Assembly: GCF_014697105.1 (NCBI RefSeq)
Contig: NZ_JACJRF010000009.1
Span: forward strand, 93,332 to 157,331
DNA length: 64,000 bases
From: Anabaena subtropica FACHB-260
GTDB taxonomy: Bacteria; Cyanobacteriota; Cyanobacteriia; Cyanobacteriales; Nostocaceae
Reading direction: 5' to 3'
The translations under genes and the position numbers were made by a program. The notes below the pieces were generated by a model. It did not search any database, was not told the origin of the DNA, and worked only from the letters and a program-made list of their open reading frames with translations. Positions 40,176 through 49,888 of the stretch are shown here, piece after piece; position 1 is the stretch's first letter, and the number at the start of each line of letters is the position of its first letter.

Positions 40176-40437
40176 TGTTAATTTGCTTCGATGAAGTACT
40201 GAGTAAACAATTTTTTAATTTTGGATTCCCCCAAAGGGGGTTGACTCTTAACTATGGTGACGCATTTTTACTAACTCAGGTGTCCCATGTCCGATATCAA
40301 GCAATTAATCTTAGTTTGGGGATCACAAAAAATTATTGAGATTTTTTTGCTAAACTAACTGAGAATAGTTTGCACTTAGGATATGCTAATAAAGTAATCT
40401 TCACTCCTCAGAATTATTAATCCTCAGGAGTAGAAAC

Positions 40438-40470
40438 ATGAATGATTACTGCAATTTAGTCGCACTTTGA
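40438..40470 (+). CDS. 10-codon leader ORF overlapping the next start
   Basis: AGGAG (40426-40430) lies 7 nt before ATG 40438, a much better ribosome site than any for the next gene. The frame encodes MNDYCNLVAL and stops at TGA 40468-40470, which overlaps the TTG (40467-40469) that opens the downstream frame. Upstream, ACTCCT and AGGAGT can pair and hide the ribosome site. Either a leader peptide for translational coupling or the true N-terminus separated by a frameshift. Confidence 0.4.
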   Translation: MNDYCNLVAL

Positions 40471-40739
40471 GGGCTAGTCGCTTGAAACCGTTCCGTTCCG
40501 AAGTAGAAGAAAAGTACGTTGTAGAAGTAAATTGGGCAGATCGTTGGCAAATCTACCAGCGTCTACAAGAATTAGAAGTTCCCTGTTGGTGTGAAGCTAA
40601 CCAGCCGTTGAAAGTTGAATTTCTCTCTCCTGTGACGGTTGTTCAACTTTGGAGTGTGATGAGACAATTCACGTCTTCTCGCCAAAATTTAATTGATTCT
40701 CTTGAAATTAATTGGCAAAGTCGCTATCCAGATTCTTAA
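40467..40739 (+). CDS. small conserved cyanobacterial hypothetical protein
   Basis: A 90-residue soluble protein with VVEVNWADRWQIYQRLQELE, PCWCEANQPLKVEF and LWSVMRQFTSSRQNLIDSLE. I recognise the pattern as a small cyanobacterial family with no known function. The only in-frame start covering the N-terminus is TTG 40467, overlapping the stop of the 10-codon ORF, so the start is uncertain. It lies 67 nt before the [2Fe-2S] protein gene in the same direction. Confidence 0.6.
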   Translation: MRASRLKPFRSEVEEKYVVEVNWADRWQIYQRLQELEVPCWCEANQPLKVEFLSPVTVVQLWSVMRQFTSSRQNLIDSLEINWQSRYPDS

Positions 40740-40806
40740 TCTGTGGCTGCGGTGTTGCTGATTTAATGACTCAAGCTTACTTTAGTTAACAAAGAGGTAG
40801 AACAAT

Positions 40807-41466
40807 ATGGGTGTATGCCACAGTAAAGATGTATCAGAGTTTTGCCTTGAAGGTAGATTTATTGAATTTGTTATTAAAGATGGCTATAAGTTAAAAGGTT
40901 TGTTGCTACGTACTGCTGATGGTGAATGCTATGTCAAGCTTGCCAAGCAATTGAGATTTACTTTTGATTGGCGTTTACCATCTGGTACTTGGTTACAAGT
41001 GGTTGGTCAAAAAAAGTATGACGCAAAAACTGGCGAAGTTACACTCAAGGCTGAAAGTGTAATGGCGGCTAGAACAGACATACAACAAACAGTTAAGCAA
41101 TTCCCCACGATAGGCAATAGCAAACCAAAACCAGATAAGCCTAAAGCCACAATTTTGGTATGTCAAAAGTCTGATTGCATGAAACGGGGCGGTAAGGCAC
41201 TTTGTCAAGCTTTAGAGGCGACTTTAAGCGATCGCGGTTTAGAAGACCAAGTTACCATTAAAGGTACTGGCTGCATGAAAAATTGCAAAGCCGGGCCGAA
41301 TTTAGTCATGCCAGATAAAACTCGCTACACCCGTATTCAAGCAGCCCAAGTTCCTGCACTGATGAATAAGCATTTTGCTGACAGTCAGCAATCAGATAAT
41401 TCCCATGAAGTCGTAATATCAAACACCAATAAAGCTGAAACTGTTAGTGGAATTTCAGTTTTTTAA
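40807..41466 (+). CDS. protein with C-terminal thioredoxin-like [2Fe-2S] ferredoxin domain
   Basis: A 219-residue protein. Residues 1-90 form a beta-rich domain of unknown role (CLEGRFIEFVIKDGYKLKGL). Residues about 112-190 are a thioredoxin-fold [2Fe-2S] ferredoxin with cluster cysteines in LVCQKSDCMKRGG and GTGCMKNCKAGPNLV. The tail is polar and probably flexible. Such proteins are common in cyanobacteria, and electron partners are not known. An ATG with AGAGGT upstream supports the start. Confidence 0.85.
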   Translation: MGVCHSKDVSEFCLEGRFIEFVIKDGYKLKGLLLRTADGECYVKLAKQLRFTFDWRLPSGTWLQVVGQKKYDAKTGEVTLKAESVMAARTDIQQTVKQFPTIGNSKPKPDKPKATILVCQKSDCMKRGGKALCQALEATLSDRGLEDQVTIKGTGCMKNCKAGPNLVMPDKTRYTRIQAAQVPALMNKHFADSQQSDNSHEVVISNTNKAETVSGISVF

Positions 41467-41535
41467 TAATCAAGTTTTTGAAATCGTTTGTACTGTGTTG
41501 TTTTAATAGATAAAAAATAAAATTATTCATTTTAT

Positions 41536-41561
41536 GGGGTGGGGCATTTTGTCCACCCCAC
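41536..41561 (+). terminator. GC-rich hairpin after the [2Fe-2S] protein gene
   Basis: TGGGGTGG (41536-41543) pairs with CCACCCCA (41554-41561). It lies 70 nt beyond the stop codon. It lacks a U-run, so termination is possible but not certain. Confidence 0.45.
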
Positions 41562-41731
41562 ATTACTTAGTATTACTTTGTATAAAGTCTTCACTATTTT
41601 GAACGCAGAGGGGCGCAGAGTTTTACTATTCATCTTTGGAAAATCTATAGGAATAAAAATTTTTTTACGGTAACAGTATTTAGTAATAAGCATTTATCCT
41701 AAAGAGTGTGGCTAGCTAATGGAGAAAATTA

Positions 41732-43177
41732 GTGGAATTTTTAGCCGATTCTATTGTGCTATCAAGGATGCAATTTGCACTGACTGCTATATTTCATATG
41801 CTTTGGCCTGTCCTGACTACAGGGATGGGAATTTATCTGGTGATTGTTGAAGGAGTTTGGCTAAAAACTCGTAATCCAGATTACTACCTCCATGCGCGGT
41901 TTTGGGCGAAATTCTATGTGTTGAATTTTGGGATTGGTGTAGCCACTGGTATCCCAATGGAGTTTCAGTTTGGGACTAATTGGGCCCCTTTCTCAGAAGC
42001 TGTGGGTAATTTTTTTGGTAGCGTTATCGGCTTTGAAGCTTCTTGGGCGTTCATGCTGGAAGCGGCTTTTTTAGGAATTATGTTATTCGGTTGGGAACGA
42101 GTCAACCCCACAATTCACTATCTCTCTACTATCTTGGTAGCTTTCGGTGCTAACCTGTCCACACTGTGGATTTTAACTGCCAATTCCTGGATGCAAACTC
42201 CCGCAGGAGGGGAATTGGTGAATGGTAAATTCATTGTACATGACTATTTTCAAGCAATTTTAAATCCATTTATGGTCAATAGTGTGCTGCATATGTTCTT
42301 TGCCACACTAGAAACTTCTTTGTTTGTGATTGGGGGAATTAGCGCTTGGTACATTCTCCAACAACGCCACGAAGCCTTTTTTTCCAAGTCTTTGAAGATT
42401 GCTTTAGCAGCTGCTGTCGCAGTTGCTCCATTACAAATATATATCGGTCATTTGAGCGGTGAACAAGTTTATCACTATCAACCCACAAAACTGGCAGCAA
42501 TGGAGGCTCAGTGGGAAAGTTCACCTGCTGGACAGCCTGCTGATTGGAGTTTGGTAGCGATACCCAATGAAAAAGCTGAAAAAAATGATTGGGAAATCAC
42601 TATTCCTAATGCTTTGGGTTACATTTTGGAATTTAAACAAAATCTTTCTGAACCAGTGCGCGGTTTAAAGGAATGGAAACCCGAAGACCGTCCCCACATG
42701 GTAGGTTTAATTTACTACGCTTTCCGGGTGATGATTGCGATCGGCTTTTTCTTTGCAGCTTTAATGTTATTTAGTACCCTGCAATGGCTACGTGGGAAAC
42801 TATCAGCCGAAAATATTACTCAACAGCGTTGGTTGATGCGGGCTTGGGTATTTGCAGCACCTTTAGGATACATTGCTGTAGAGTCAGGCTGGATTGTGCG
42901 TTGTGTGGGTAGACAGCCTTGGACGCTTTACGGGCAAATCCGCACAGTAGATTCTGCTTCGCGCTTACCTGCGAGTAATGTCTTAGTTTCACTGACTAGC
43001 TTTGCTGTAGTTTACACTGTGTTATTTATCGCCGCCATGTACTTTGGTAGCCGCATTATCCGCACAGGGCCAAATCTGGAATTACCAATACCAGGGGTAG
43101 AAATTACAAAACCAGCAGTAGATACTACTCCTGGTGAGTTTGTCCCTGATGAGCGTCCTGTTGAGGCGCAGCAATAG
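41732..43177 (+). CDS. cydA: cytochrome bd-type quinol oxidase subunit I (CydA/CioA), cydB not adjacent
   Basis: A 481-residue membrane protein with about nine membrane segments. The heme ligand candidates are H22 in AIFHMLWPV, the histidine in VNSVLHMFFATLETS, and the methionine in RPHMVGLIYYAF. The quinol-binding Q-loop (KLAAMEAQWES) is short, as in CioA types, and the GRQPW signature is present. The start is GTG 41732. The next gene begins on the opposite strand 6 nt away, and no cydB is found in the window, although CydB is needed for a working oxidase. Confidence 0.9.
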   Translation: MEFLADSIVLSRMQFALTAIFHMLWPVLTTGMGIYLVIVEGVWLKTRNPDYYLHARFWAKFYVLNFGIGVATGIPMEFQFGTNWAPFSEAVGNFFGSVIGFEASWAFMLEAAFLGIMLFGWERVNPTIHYLSTILVAFGANLSTLWILTANSWMQTPAGGELVNGKFIVHDYFQAILNPFMVNSVLHMFFATLETSLFVIGGISAWYILQQRHEAFFSKSLKIALAAAVAVAPLQIYIGHLSGEQVYHYQPTKLAAMEAQWESSPAGQPADWSLVAIPNEKAEKNDWEITIPNALGYILEFKQNLSEPVRGLKEWKPEDRPHMVGLIYYAFRVMIAIGFFFAALMLFSTLQWLRGKLSAENITQQRWLMRAWVFAAPLGYIAVESGWIVRCVGRQPWTLYGQIRTVDSASRLPASNVLVSLTSFAVVYTVLFIAAMYFGSRIIRTGPNLELPIPGVEITKPAVDTTPGEFVPDERPVEAQQ

Positions 43178-43182
43178 GGGAG

Positions 43183-44208
43183 CTAGTAACGGATACGTGG
43201 ATCAACATAAGCATTGAGAATATCAATCAAAATGCTTGCTGTTACTACTATCGCCCCAAAAAATATCAACACACCTTGGACTGTGGGATAATCGCGATCG
43301 GAAATTGCTTGATATAACCTATTTGCTAATCCAGGCCAAGAAAATGTCACCTCGGTCAAAATTGCTCCACCTAGTAGGGAAGCAAAGGTTAATCCTAAAA
43401 CAGTAATCACGGGAATTAGAGCATTTTTTAAAGCATGAGACACTAAAATCTTATTTTCGGAAATTCCTCTAGCTCTAGCTGCTTCTACATAATCAGCTTT
43501 GAGGGTTTGCTTTAAATTGACGCGGACAATTCGCTCAAAAATTCCACTCAGCAAAATTCCTAAGGTGAGGCTAGGAAGAGCTAGATGATGCAAGGAGGTG
43601 AAAAACTGCGTCAAGTTACCACTCAGTAAGCTATCAACTGTATATAATCCAGTGAAGCTAGGGGGAGGCGGAAGATTAGGCGGAAAACGGTTGGAATTGG
43701 GAAACCAACCCAACTGTACTGAAAAAATCAACTGTAATAGCATTCCTGCCCAAAACATTGGTAGTGCGTAGGTAATAATCCCAAATAGCCGTCCGCCAAG
43801 ATCAAAAGAAGTTCCAGGGCGAGAAGCTGAAAGCGTACCCACGAAAATTCCGACAATCAGAGCAACCGCCATACTAAATACTGCTAACTCTACTGTCGCC
43901 GGAAAATATTGTCCAATAATGTTCCAAACGTGCTGTCCCCGACTCATTAAGGATGTACCTAAGTCAAAACGCAGTAACTCTCCTAAGTAATTTAGGTACT
44001 GTAGCCACAATGGCTGGTTTAATCCCAGTTGTTCTCGTAGTTGCTGTTTCGCACTCTCTGGCGCACGTCCGCCCAGAATTGCATCAACTGGATCTCCTGG
44101 TGTGGCTCTGAGTAATAAAAATACAATCGTGATAATGGTTAACAGTTGCAAGGGTGCAAAAAGTAACCGAGAAACAATGTAGTATTGTAAAGCTTTTGAG
44201 CGAGACAT
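43183..44208 (-). CDS. ABC transporter permease, DppB/OppB (peptide/nickel) type
   Basis: A 341-residue inner-membrane permease with about six membrane segments. The N-terminal motif is LLRATPGDPVDAILGGRAP, and the EAA loop is YVEAARARGISENKILVSHALKN. This is the first of the two permeases normally needed for peptide-type importers. It lies 176 nt downstream of a matching binding-protein gene. The second permease (DppC) and the ATPases are not in the window. Cyanobacteria often scatter these genes. Confidence 0.9.
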   Translation of the reverse strand: MSRSKALQYYIVSRLLFAPLQLLTIITIVFLLLRATPGDPVDAILGGRAPESAKQQLREQLGLNQPLWLQYLNYLGELLRFDLGTSLMSRGQHVWNIIGQYFPATVELAVFSMAVALIVGIFVGTLSASRPGTSFDLGGRLFGIITYALPMFWAGMLLQLIFSVQLGWFPNSNRFPPNLPPPPSFTGLYTVDSLLSGNLTQFFTSLHHLALPSLTLGILLSGIFERIVRVNLKQTLKADYVEAARARGISENKILVSHALKNALIPVITVLGLTFASLLGGAILTEVTFSWPGLANRLYQAISDRDYPTVQGVLIFFGAIVVTASILIDILNAYVDPRIRY

Positions 44209-44384
44209 ATTTTAGTCAATAGTCAATAGTCATTAGTTTTCTTCTCCCCTCTCCCCTGCTCCAACTGCCTATTTACAATTAAAAGGCAACTTTATCATAA
44301 TTATGATTTCTTTCCGCCTACTTACTTATCATTCTGAGGTAAATTAAAAGCCAGTTAATTGAAATGAAAACTACTGACTATGAA

Positions 44385-46004
44385 CTATTGACCTTTGACT
44401 ATTGACTTATAAACTAGATTCTTGCTGGGGTCAAGTTGTACATTATTTACACCTTTGTGGGCAAATACATATTCTGTGTTCTGCCATAAAGGGATGTAAG
44501 GTATATCATTCACAATTTGAGTTTGAATTTCTGCAAATATTTTCTGACGAGACGTAGAATCTTGCTCTTGACGTTGCTGATCGATTAATTTGTTGACAGC
44601 TTCGCTATAGTAAAAAGAACCTTGAGTTTGGCTGGCACCTTCTTCGCATCCTTTAGCAACTGAGCCTTTTTGACAGGCTAAAAATGGCTGCACATAGTTG
44701 TCGGGGTCTAAAAAGTCTGGATACCAATCAACTAGAGCTGCGGGATATAAACCCCTAGAAATATCTTTATAAAAGGTAGGGCCTTCTATCGGGCTGACTT
44801 CAATTTGAAGTATACCATCCAGGTTTTGTTCGGCGATCGCTTTTAATGTCTGGGCTGCCAAACTCCGCGCCGCAGAACTAGCAGGATACCAAATCTGTAC
44901 TCTTGCCGGATTTCCTTGGGAAAAGCCAGCCGCAGCTAGCAATTGTTTAGCTCTATCAAAGTTAGCATCACCATACTTTTCTTTAAAGACTGGTTGGGAC
45001 ACATTAAAAGTAGTCGGAATTAAGCTGTAAAGTGATTCAGCTTGACCAAATAAAGCTCTTTTATTTAAAATTTGCCTGTCAATAATTGATGCTATTGCTT
45101 GTCTCACCTCTAGTTTATCTAAAGGTTGCTGATTTCGGTTCAATGCCATAAAAGTAACGACGCTACCTTGAGCCGTTATCGATTGCCAATCTCCTTTTTT
45201 AGCACCTGCTTCTAAGCTGTTAATTTGATCTGGTTGTAAGGATAGGTAAGCAACATCTATTGCACTAGTACGAAAGGCGTTGAATAAATTCACTGGACTA
45301 GTTTGAATTTGGACATTAACACCTTGATTTTTGGGTTTTTCTCCCCAATATTTATCAAAAACATCAAAGCGTAATGAGTCTGTTCCATACTGCGCTAATT
45401 TATAAGGACCAGTCCCAACAAAGGTATCTGGTTTAAATTTACCAGTACCAATTTCATAAGCTGTGGGTGAAACTGCACAAACCCCAGAAAAGGCTAACAG
45501 CGAGGGAAACGCCGCAAAGGGTTTTTTCAGTTGAATTGTTAATTCGTAATCACCTGTAGCTTTAACTGAATCTACGGTGTCAGAAAGTAAGAAAGAGGGC
45601 TTACCTTTATTTTCAATGAAACGCCGGATACTAAACTCCATTGCTTTGGCGTTAAAGGGAGTACCATCATGAAAAACCACTCCCTGACGTAAGGGTATGG
45701 TGTAAGTTAAACCATCTTGGCTCACTTTTGGTAATGCTGTAGCCAACTGCGGTTGAATTTCTGTGCTACCTGGTTCATAAGTATAGAGGCGATCGCTCAT
45801 ATTAAACACTAAACCGAGAGATGCTGATTCATAAGCATCAGCCGGATCTAAAGTGCGTGGCTTGAGTGTCGTTCCTACTGTAATTCGACCATCCCCTGTG
45901 GGACTATTGGTAGCACCAGATGTTGATGTAGTTGTTTGTTGGCGAGGAGTGCAACTAATAACCAAAACTAAACACAGACAGAATAAGGAGAGGAATTTTT
46001 TCAT
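44385..46004 (-). CDS. peptide-type ABC transporter substrate-binding lipoprotein (SBP_bac_5)
   Basis: A 539-residue protein starting at ATG 46002-46004. MKKFLSLFCLCLVLVISC is a lipoprotein signal with the lipidated cysteine at residue 18; the in-frame upstream ATG would put 24 unneeded residues before it. The family motif region PRTLDPADAYESASLGLVFN and DGLTYTIPLRQGVVFHDGTP match DppA/OppA. The C-terminal SRQKIFAEIQTQIVNDIPYIPLW is also typical. It delivers peptides, nickel chelates or similar to the permease at 43183. Confidence 0.92.
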   Translation of the reverse strand: MKKFLSLFCLCLVLVISCTPRQQTTTSTSGATNSPTGDGRITVGTTLKPRTLDPADAYESASLGLVFNMSDRLYTYEPGSTEIQPQLATALPKVSQDGLTYTIPLRQGVVFHDGTPFNAKAMEFSIRRFIENKGKPSFLLSDTVDSVKATGDYELTIQLKKPFAAFPSLLAFSGVCAVSPTAYEIGTGKFKPDTFVGTGPYKLAQYGTDSLRFDVFDKYWGEKPKNQGVNVQIQTSPVNLFNAFRTSAIDVAYLSLQPDQINSLEAGAKKGDWQSITAQGSVVTFMALNRNQQPLDKLEVRQAIASIIDRQILNKRALFGQAESLYSLIPTTFNVSQPVFKEKYGDANFDRAKQLLAAAGFSQGNPARVQIWYPASSAARSLAAQTLKAIAEQNLDGILQIEVSPIEGPTFYKDISRGLYPAALVDWYPDFLDPDNYVQPFLACQKGSVAKGCEEGASQTQGSFYYSEAVNKLIDQQRQEQDSTSRQKIFAEIQTQIVNDIPYIPLWQNTEYVFAHKGVNNVQLDPSKNLVYKSIVKGQ

Positions 46005-46397
46005 CCGCCCCCACTGTCTCCCAGGCAAAGCAAACCAGTTCATAGCGTCCCAATTTTTAAAATTAGCGGTCAGCAATTATACTATATAACTTAGCTTTTA
46101 TATTTTATTGTGCAGAATTTAGTTAGGCTTTGTTGCATTTTGTATACAAAATTAAATTACCAAATAGGTATAAACCAGTATCAAAGTAATTATTGGAAAT
46201 TGAAAGTATTTGAATTGTCATAAATTAACATTCTTAATCTGTGACTATGATATCTAATAAATAAGCAACAATTATTATTGACTTATCATTTAATCTATTG
46301 AGTAAAGTTGTTAATAATTATGGTTTCTTGCGAATTGCAACCTGCTTTTATTGTTGTCACTTAACAACTGAAAATTTGCTACAAAGGAACTTAAACC
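46005..46397. other. intergenic region, divergent promoters
   Basis: About 390 AT-rich nt between divergent genes. No operator or structured RNA recognised. Confidence 0.35.
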
Positions 46398-46724
46398 ATG
46401 AAATATTTCTTTGTTTCTGAAGGATGGACTATTGGTAGAGTATGGGCATCTGAGGGATTATGGCAAATAACAGCTTGGCGGAGGCAACCTGATATTCAAC
46501 GCCTCAATATTTCTTTAGTAGAAAATCAAGAATTAATGTGGCTTTATCGCATTGAAGATGCCGTTATTACTGTAGAAGTTACGCCAACCACTCCAGATGT
46601 AGTTAATCAAACTATTGGTAAAGTAGTGCTAAAACGACTAATGACGGCAGAACAAGTAATTGAACGTCTAGAGAAAGCCGAAGCTAAGTGTCAGTTACTG
46701 AACACTCAATCAGTCTTAATCTAG
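46398..46724 (+). CDS. hypothetical protein
   Basis: A 108-residue soluble protein with no recognised family. It has two blocks: a tryptophan-rich beta part (WTIGRVWASEGLWQITAWRR) and a helical C-terminal part (LMTAEQVIERLEKAEAKCQL). An ATG with AAAGGA upstream supports the start. Probably a Nostocales-specific gene. Confidence 0.65.
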   Translation: MKYFFVSEGWTIGRVWASEGLWQITAWRRQPDIQRLNISLVENQELMWLYRIEDAVITVEVTPTTPDVVNQTIGKVVLKRLMTAEQVIERLEKAEAKCQLLNTQSVLI

Positions 46725-46789
46725 CTCAATACTCAGTTTGTAGCCACTGCTAGGTATACTCCATGAGTAACTGTAGCGAATTTTAGTCA

Positions 46790-47482
46790 ATGTTCAATAC
46801 CCTTGTTGTCGCTGGTGCTAGTCGTGGAATCGGTCTTGCAGTAGCCTCACACCTTGCACTCAAGTCCCACCGATTACTAGCTGTATCTCGCACATTAGCA
46901 CCTATTGGTGAATGGGTAAGCGCTGATTTATCTTCCTTGTCTGGTGTGGAAAAAACCGCAAAAGCAGTTGGTGGCGATGTGCTGGATGCTTTATTGTATA
47001 TGGGAGGAACTTGGGAAACAAAAGCCTTTACCTCTGAGTACAACTTTGAACATTGTTCAGATGAAGATATTACACGAGTTATCGGAGTTAATTTAGTTGC
47101 TCCAATTCGTTTAGTCAAATCTCTTTTACCTGCACTCCGACGCTCTACAAATCCAAAAATTATATTCATGGGTGCGCTATCTGGACGAGATAACTTTCCT
47201 TCGAGAGAAGTGGCAAACTCAGCGTCTAAGTTTGGGTTACGTGGAGTAGTTCATGCGCTGCGAGAGGAACTAAGATCACAACAAATTAGCGTAACTGTAA
47301 TTAATCCTGGCAACGTCGGAACACCAGAAGTCCTTGAGGATTTGGCACAAAATGCGCTTTTAGGAGGTAAAGCTATTCCTCTCAATGATTTACTAAGCAT
47401 AATTGATTGCATCTTGTCTTTGTCTAGAGAAACCTGCCTCAAAGAAATCGATGTTGCTGCCATGCTTGGTACTGGTGCTTAA
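46790..47482 (+). CDS. short-chain dehydrogenase/reductase-fold protein lacking the catalytic tyrosine
   Basis: A 230-residue Rossmann protein. The NAD(P) motif is VVAGASRGIGLAVA and NLVAPIRLVKSLLP supplies the helix-4 asparagine. The active-site motif YxxxK reads NSASK, so the tyrosine position is N143 (codon AAC, 47216-47218) while K147 is kept. A serine in GALSGRD may be the third catalytic residue. The substitution suggests altered or lost oxidoreductase activity. 65 nt after the hypothetical gene at 46398. Confidence 0.85.
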   Translation: MFNTLVVAGASRGIGLAVASHLALKSHRLLAVSRTLAPIGEWVSADLSSLSGVEKTAKAVGGDVLDALLYMGGTWETKAFTSEYNFEHCSDEDITRVIGVNLVAPIRLVKSLLPALRRSTNPKIIFMGALSGRDNFPSREVANSASKFGLRGVVHALREELRSQQISVTVINPGNVGTPEVLEDLAQNALLGGKAIPLNDLLSIIDCILSLSRETCLKEIDVAAMLGTGA

Positions 47483-48069
47483 GGGACTTCCAACTAAAAA
47501 ATATACAATCGCTTTGGTGAGCAGGGGAAGTAGGGGAGGCAGGAGAAGTAGGGGAAGAAAAATCCCACGATAATATTTGCTCTCACCCATTGAATATTTT
47601 ATTTTCTGGAAGTGCTTAAGCCGGAGTTAGAAGCGGACAATAAAATTAGCAAGTGCCAGAAGACAGAAACATTAACCCTTACTTACTTGTAAAGATTTAT
47701 AAACATACGCAGAATAACTTGTAATGCTGATTTAAGGGAAGATGAACCCTACAGGCGACGTGATACCTAAGGTAAGCTCCGCCAACGCATCAAATGAAAC
47801 GCTTGCAAACAGTGCCATCATATAGTTACACTTTTTAAAACATTCTCATTTTTACTTGGCGATCGCCACCATCTAGGGACACACTCCCAAAATGGTTGAG
47901 TATTGCCGAGAAATACACTATCTGGCTTAACAAAAGTCAGATGTGGTAAAGGATCAGACTCTGGCAATAAAAAAAATTTCAGAGAAGTCCGAGGTGAGGC
48001 TTCCAACCTTGGAACCTTAAGTAAGAAAATTGTTTTGTAAACATCACTCATCGAGGAGGAGCGTAGTCG
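47483..48069. other. 587-nt region upstream of psbB
   Basis: Includes a purine-rich degenerate repeat (47519-47560) and should contain the psbB promoter and leader. A 77-codon minus-strand frame (47818-48051) has no recognisable features and is not called. GAGGAGG at 48054-48060 is a strong ribosome site for psbB. Confidence 0.5.
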
Positions 48070-49599
48070 ATGGGACTACCCTGGTACCGAGTACATACAG
48101 TAGTTCTGAATGACCCAGGGCGACTGATTTCTGTACACTTGATGCACACAGCCCTGGTGGCAGGTTGGGCTGGTTCGATGGCACTATACGAACTAGCTAT
48201 TTATGACCCCAGCGATCCGGTTCTCAACCCGATGTGGCGGCAAGGAATGTTCGTGCTACCCTTCATGGCACGGTTAGGAGTTACCCAATCTTGGGGCGGT
48301 TGGAGCGTTACTGGTGGCCCAGCAGTTGACCCTGGTTTCTGGTCATTTGAAGGAGTTGCCGCAGCTCACATCGTGCTTTCTGGTCTATTGTTCCTAGCTG
48401 CCGTTTGGCACTGGGTTTACTGGGATTTGGAACTCTTTAGAGATCCTCGTACTGGTGAACCTGCTCTAGACTTGCCAAAAATGTTTGGCATTCACCTGTT
48501 CTTATCTGGTTTACTTTGTTTCGGCTTTGGCGCTTTCCACCTGACAGGATTATTCGGCCCTGGAATGTGGATTTCTGACCCCTATGGAGTCACTGGAAGC
48601 GTGCAGCCAGTAGCACCAGAATGGGGGCCGGATGGGTTTAACCCATTTAACCCTGGTGGTGTAGTGGCTCACCACATTGCTGCTGGTATTGTGGGCATCA
48701 TTGCTGGTTTATTCCACCTCACCGTTAGACCCCCCGAAAGGCTCTACAAAGCCCTGCGGATGGGTAACATTGAAACCGTACTTTCTAGCAGTATTGCGGC
48801 AGTGTTCTTCGCAGCTTTCGTAGTTGCTGGAACCATGTGGTACGGCAACGCTACCACCCCTATTGAACTGTTTGGCCCCACCCGTTATCAATGGGATCAA
48901 GGCTACTTCCGTCAAGAAATCGAGCGTCGCGTACAATCTAGCGTAGCTCAGGGTGCAAGCCTGTCAGAAGCTTGGTCACAGATTCCCGAAAAACTAGCAT
49001 TCTATGATTACGTGGGTAACAGCCCCGCTAAAGGTGGTTTGTTCCGTACAGGGCCAATGGTTAAGGGTGATGGTATTGCCCAATCTTGGCAAGGTCACGC
49101 CGTATTCACAGATGCTGAAGGTCGGGAATTGACGGTACGTCGTCTGCCCAACTTCTTTGAAACCTTCCCAGTAATCCTGACCGATGCAGATGGTGTTGTC
49201 CGGGCTGACATCCCCTTCCGTCGTGCAGAATCTAAGTACAGCTTTGAGCAATCTGGCGTAACAGTTAGCTTCTACGGTGGCGATTTGGATGGTAAGACAT
49301 TTACCGACCCCGCCGACGTGAAGAAATATGCCCGTAAAGCTCAAGGTGGAGAAGTCTTTGAATTTGACCGGGAAACCTTAAACTCTGATGGTGTATTCCG
49401 TACATCTCCCAGAGGTTGGTTTACCTTTGGTCACGCTGTATTTGCTCTTTTATTCTTCTTTGGTCATCTCTGGCACGGCGCTCGGACAATCTACCGAGAC
49501 GTATTTGCTGGTGTTGATGCGGATCTAGAAGAACAAGTAGAGTGGGGTCTATTCCAGAAAGTGGGTGACAAATCAACCCGTCGGAAGGAAGCTCTTTAA
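48070..49599 (+). CDS. psbB: photosystem II CP47 chlorophyll apoprotein
   Basis: A 509-residue PSII core antenna protein. It starts [18 protein letters not shown], has six membrane segments with chlorophyll-binding histidines (for example [45 protein letters not shown]), and a large lumenal loop between segments 5 and 6. CP47 passes energy to the PSII reaction centre. Followed by psbT, as in other cyanobacteria. Confidence 0.99.
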   Translation: MGLPWYRVHTVVLNDPGRLISVHLMHTALVAGWAGSMALYELAIYDPSDPVLNPMWRQGMFVLPFMARLGVTQSWGGWSVTGGPAVDPGFWSFEGVAAAHIVLSGLLFLAAVWHWVYWDLELFRDPRTGEPALDLPKMFGIHLFLSGLLCFGFGAFHLTGLFGPGMWISDPYGVTGSVQPVAPEWGPDGFNPFNPGGVVAHHIAAGIVGIIAGLFHLTVRPPERLYKALRMGNIETVLSSSIAAVFFAAFVVAGTMWYGNATTPIELFGPTRYQWDQGYFRQEIERRVQSSVAQGASLSEAWSQIPEKLAFYDYVGNSPAKGGLFRTGPMVKGDGIAQSWQGHAVFTDAEGRELTVRRLPNFFETFPVILTDADGVVRADIPFRRAESKYSFEQSGVTVSFYGGDLDGKTFTDPADVKKYARKAQGGEVFEFDRETLNSDGVFRTSPRGWFTFGHAVFALLFFFGHLWHGARTIYRDVFAGVDADLEEQVEWGLFQKVGDKSTRRKEAL

Positions 49600-49604
49600 T
49601 TTTA

Positions 49605-49628
49605 GGGACTGGGGACTGGGGACTGGGG
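49605..49628. repeat. 7-nt short tandem repeat (GGGACTG x3)
   Basis: Three GGGACTG units in tandem (49605-49625) between psbB and psbT, of the STRR type known in Nostoc-like genomes. Confidence 0.85.
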
Positions 49629-49699
49629 AAGTATTACCCAGCACCCAATACCTGGTACCAATAACTTAATTACTTGCTGGATAAGCAGGAGTTTTTAAC

Positions 49700-49807
49700 A
49701 TGGAAAGCGTAGCTTACATTTTAATTTTGACCCTAGCAATAGGTGTTCTCTTTTTTGCGATCGCATTCCGCGAACCCCCCCGCATTGAGAGAAAGGAAGA
49801 GAAGTAA
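49700..49807 (+). CDS. psbT: photosystem II protein PsbT
   Basis: A 35-residue single-span protein, MESVAYILILTLAIGVLFFA and then a basic/acidic tail ending in EEK. PsbT sits at the PSII dimer interface. It is too short for most ORF finders. It lies 100 nt after psbB, in the usual psbB-psbT order, with AGGAG at 49687-49691 as the ribosome site. A strong terminator follows. Confidence 0.96.
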   Translation: MESVAYILILTLAIGVLFFAIAFREPPRIERKEEK

Positions 49808-49845
49808 GGTAGCTAATACTAAACTTCTCAAGTCAAATAAGACTT

Positions 49846-49888
49846 ATATCCGTTGTTTTTACCAAAAAAACAACGGATATTTTCGGTT
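49846..49888 (+). terminator. intrinsic terminator of psbB-psbT
   Basis: ATATCCGTTGTTTTT pairs with AAAAACAACGGATAT around a short loop, and a T-rich stretch follows. It lies 39 nt after psbT. Confidence 0.9.

Noticed and set aside
47818..48051. 77-codon minus-strand frame upstream of psbB
   Set aside because: It lies in the psbB leader/promoter region, has no recognisable motif or ribosome site, and runs against psbB.
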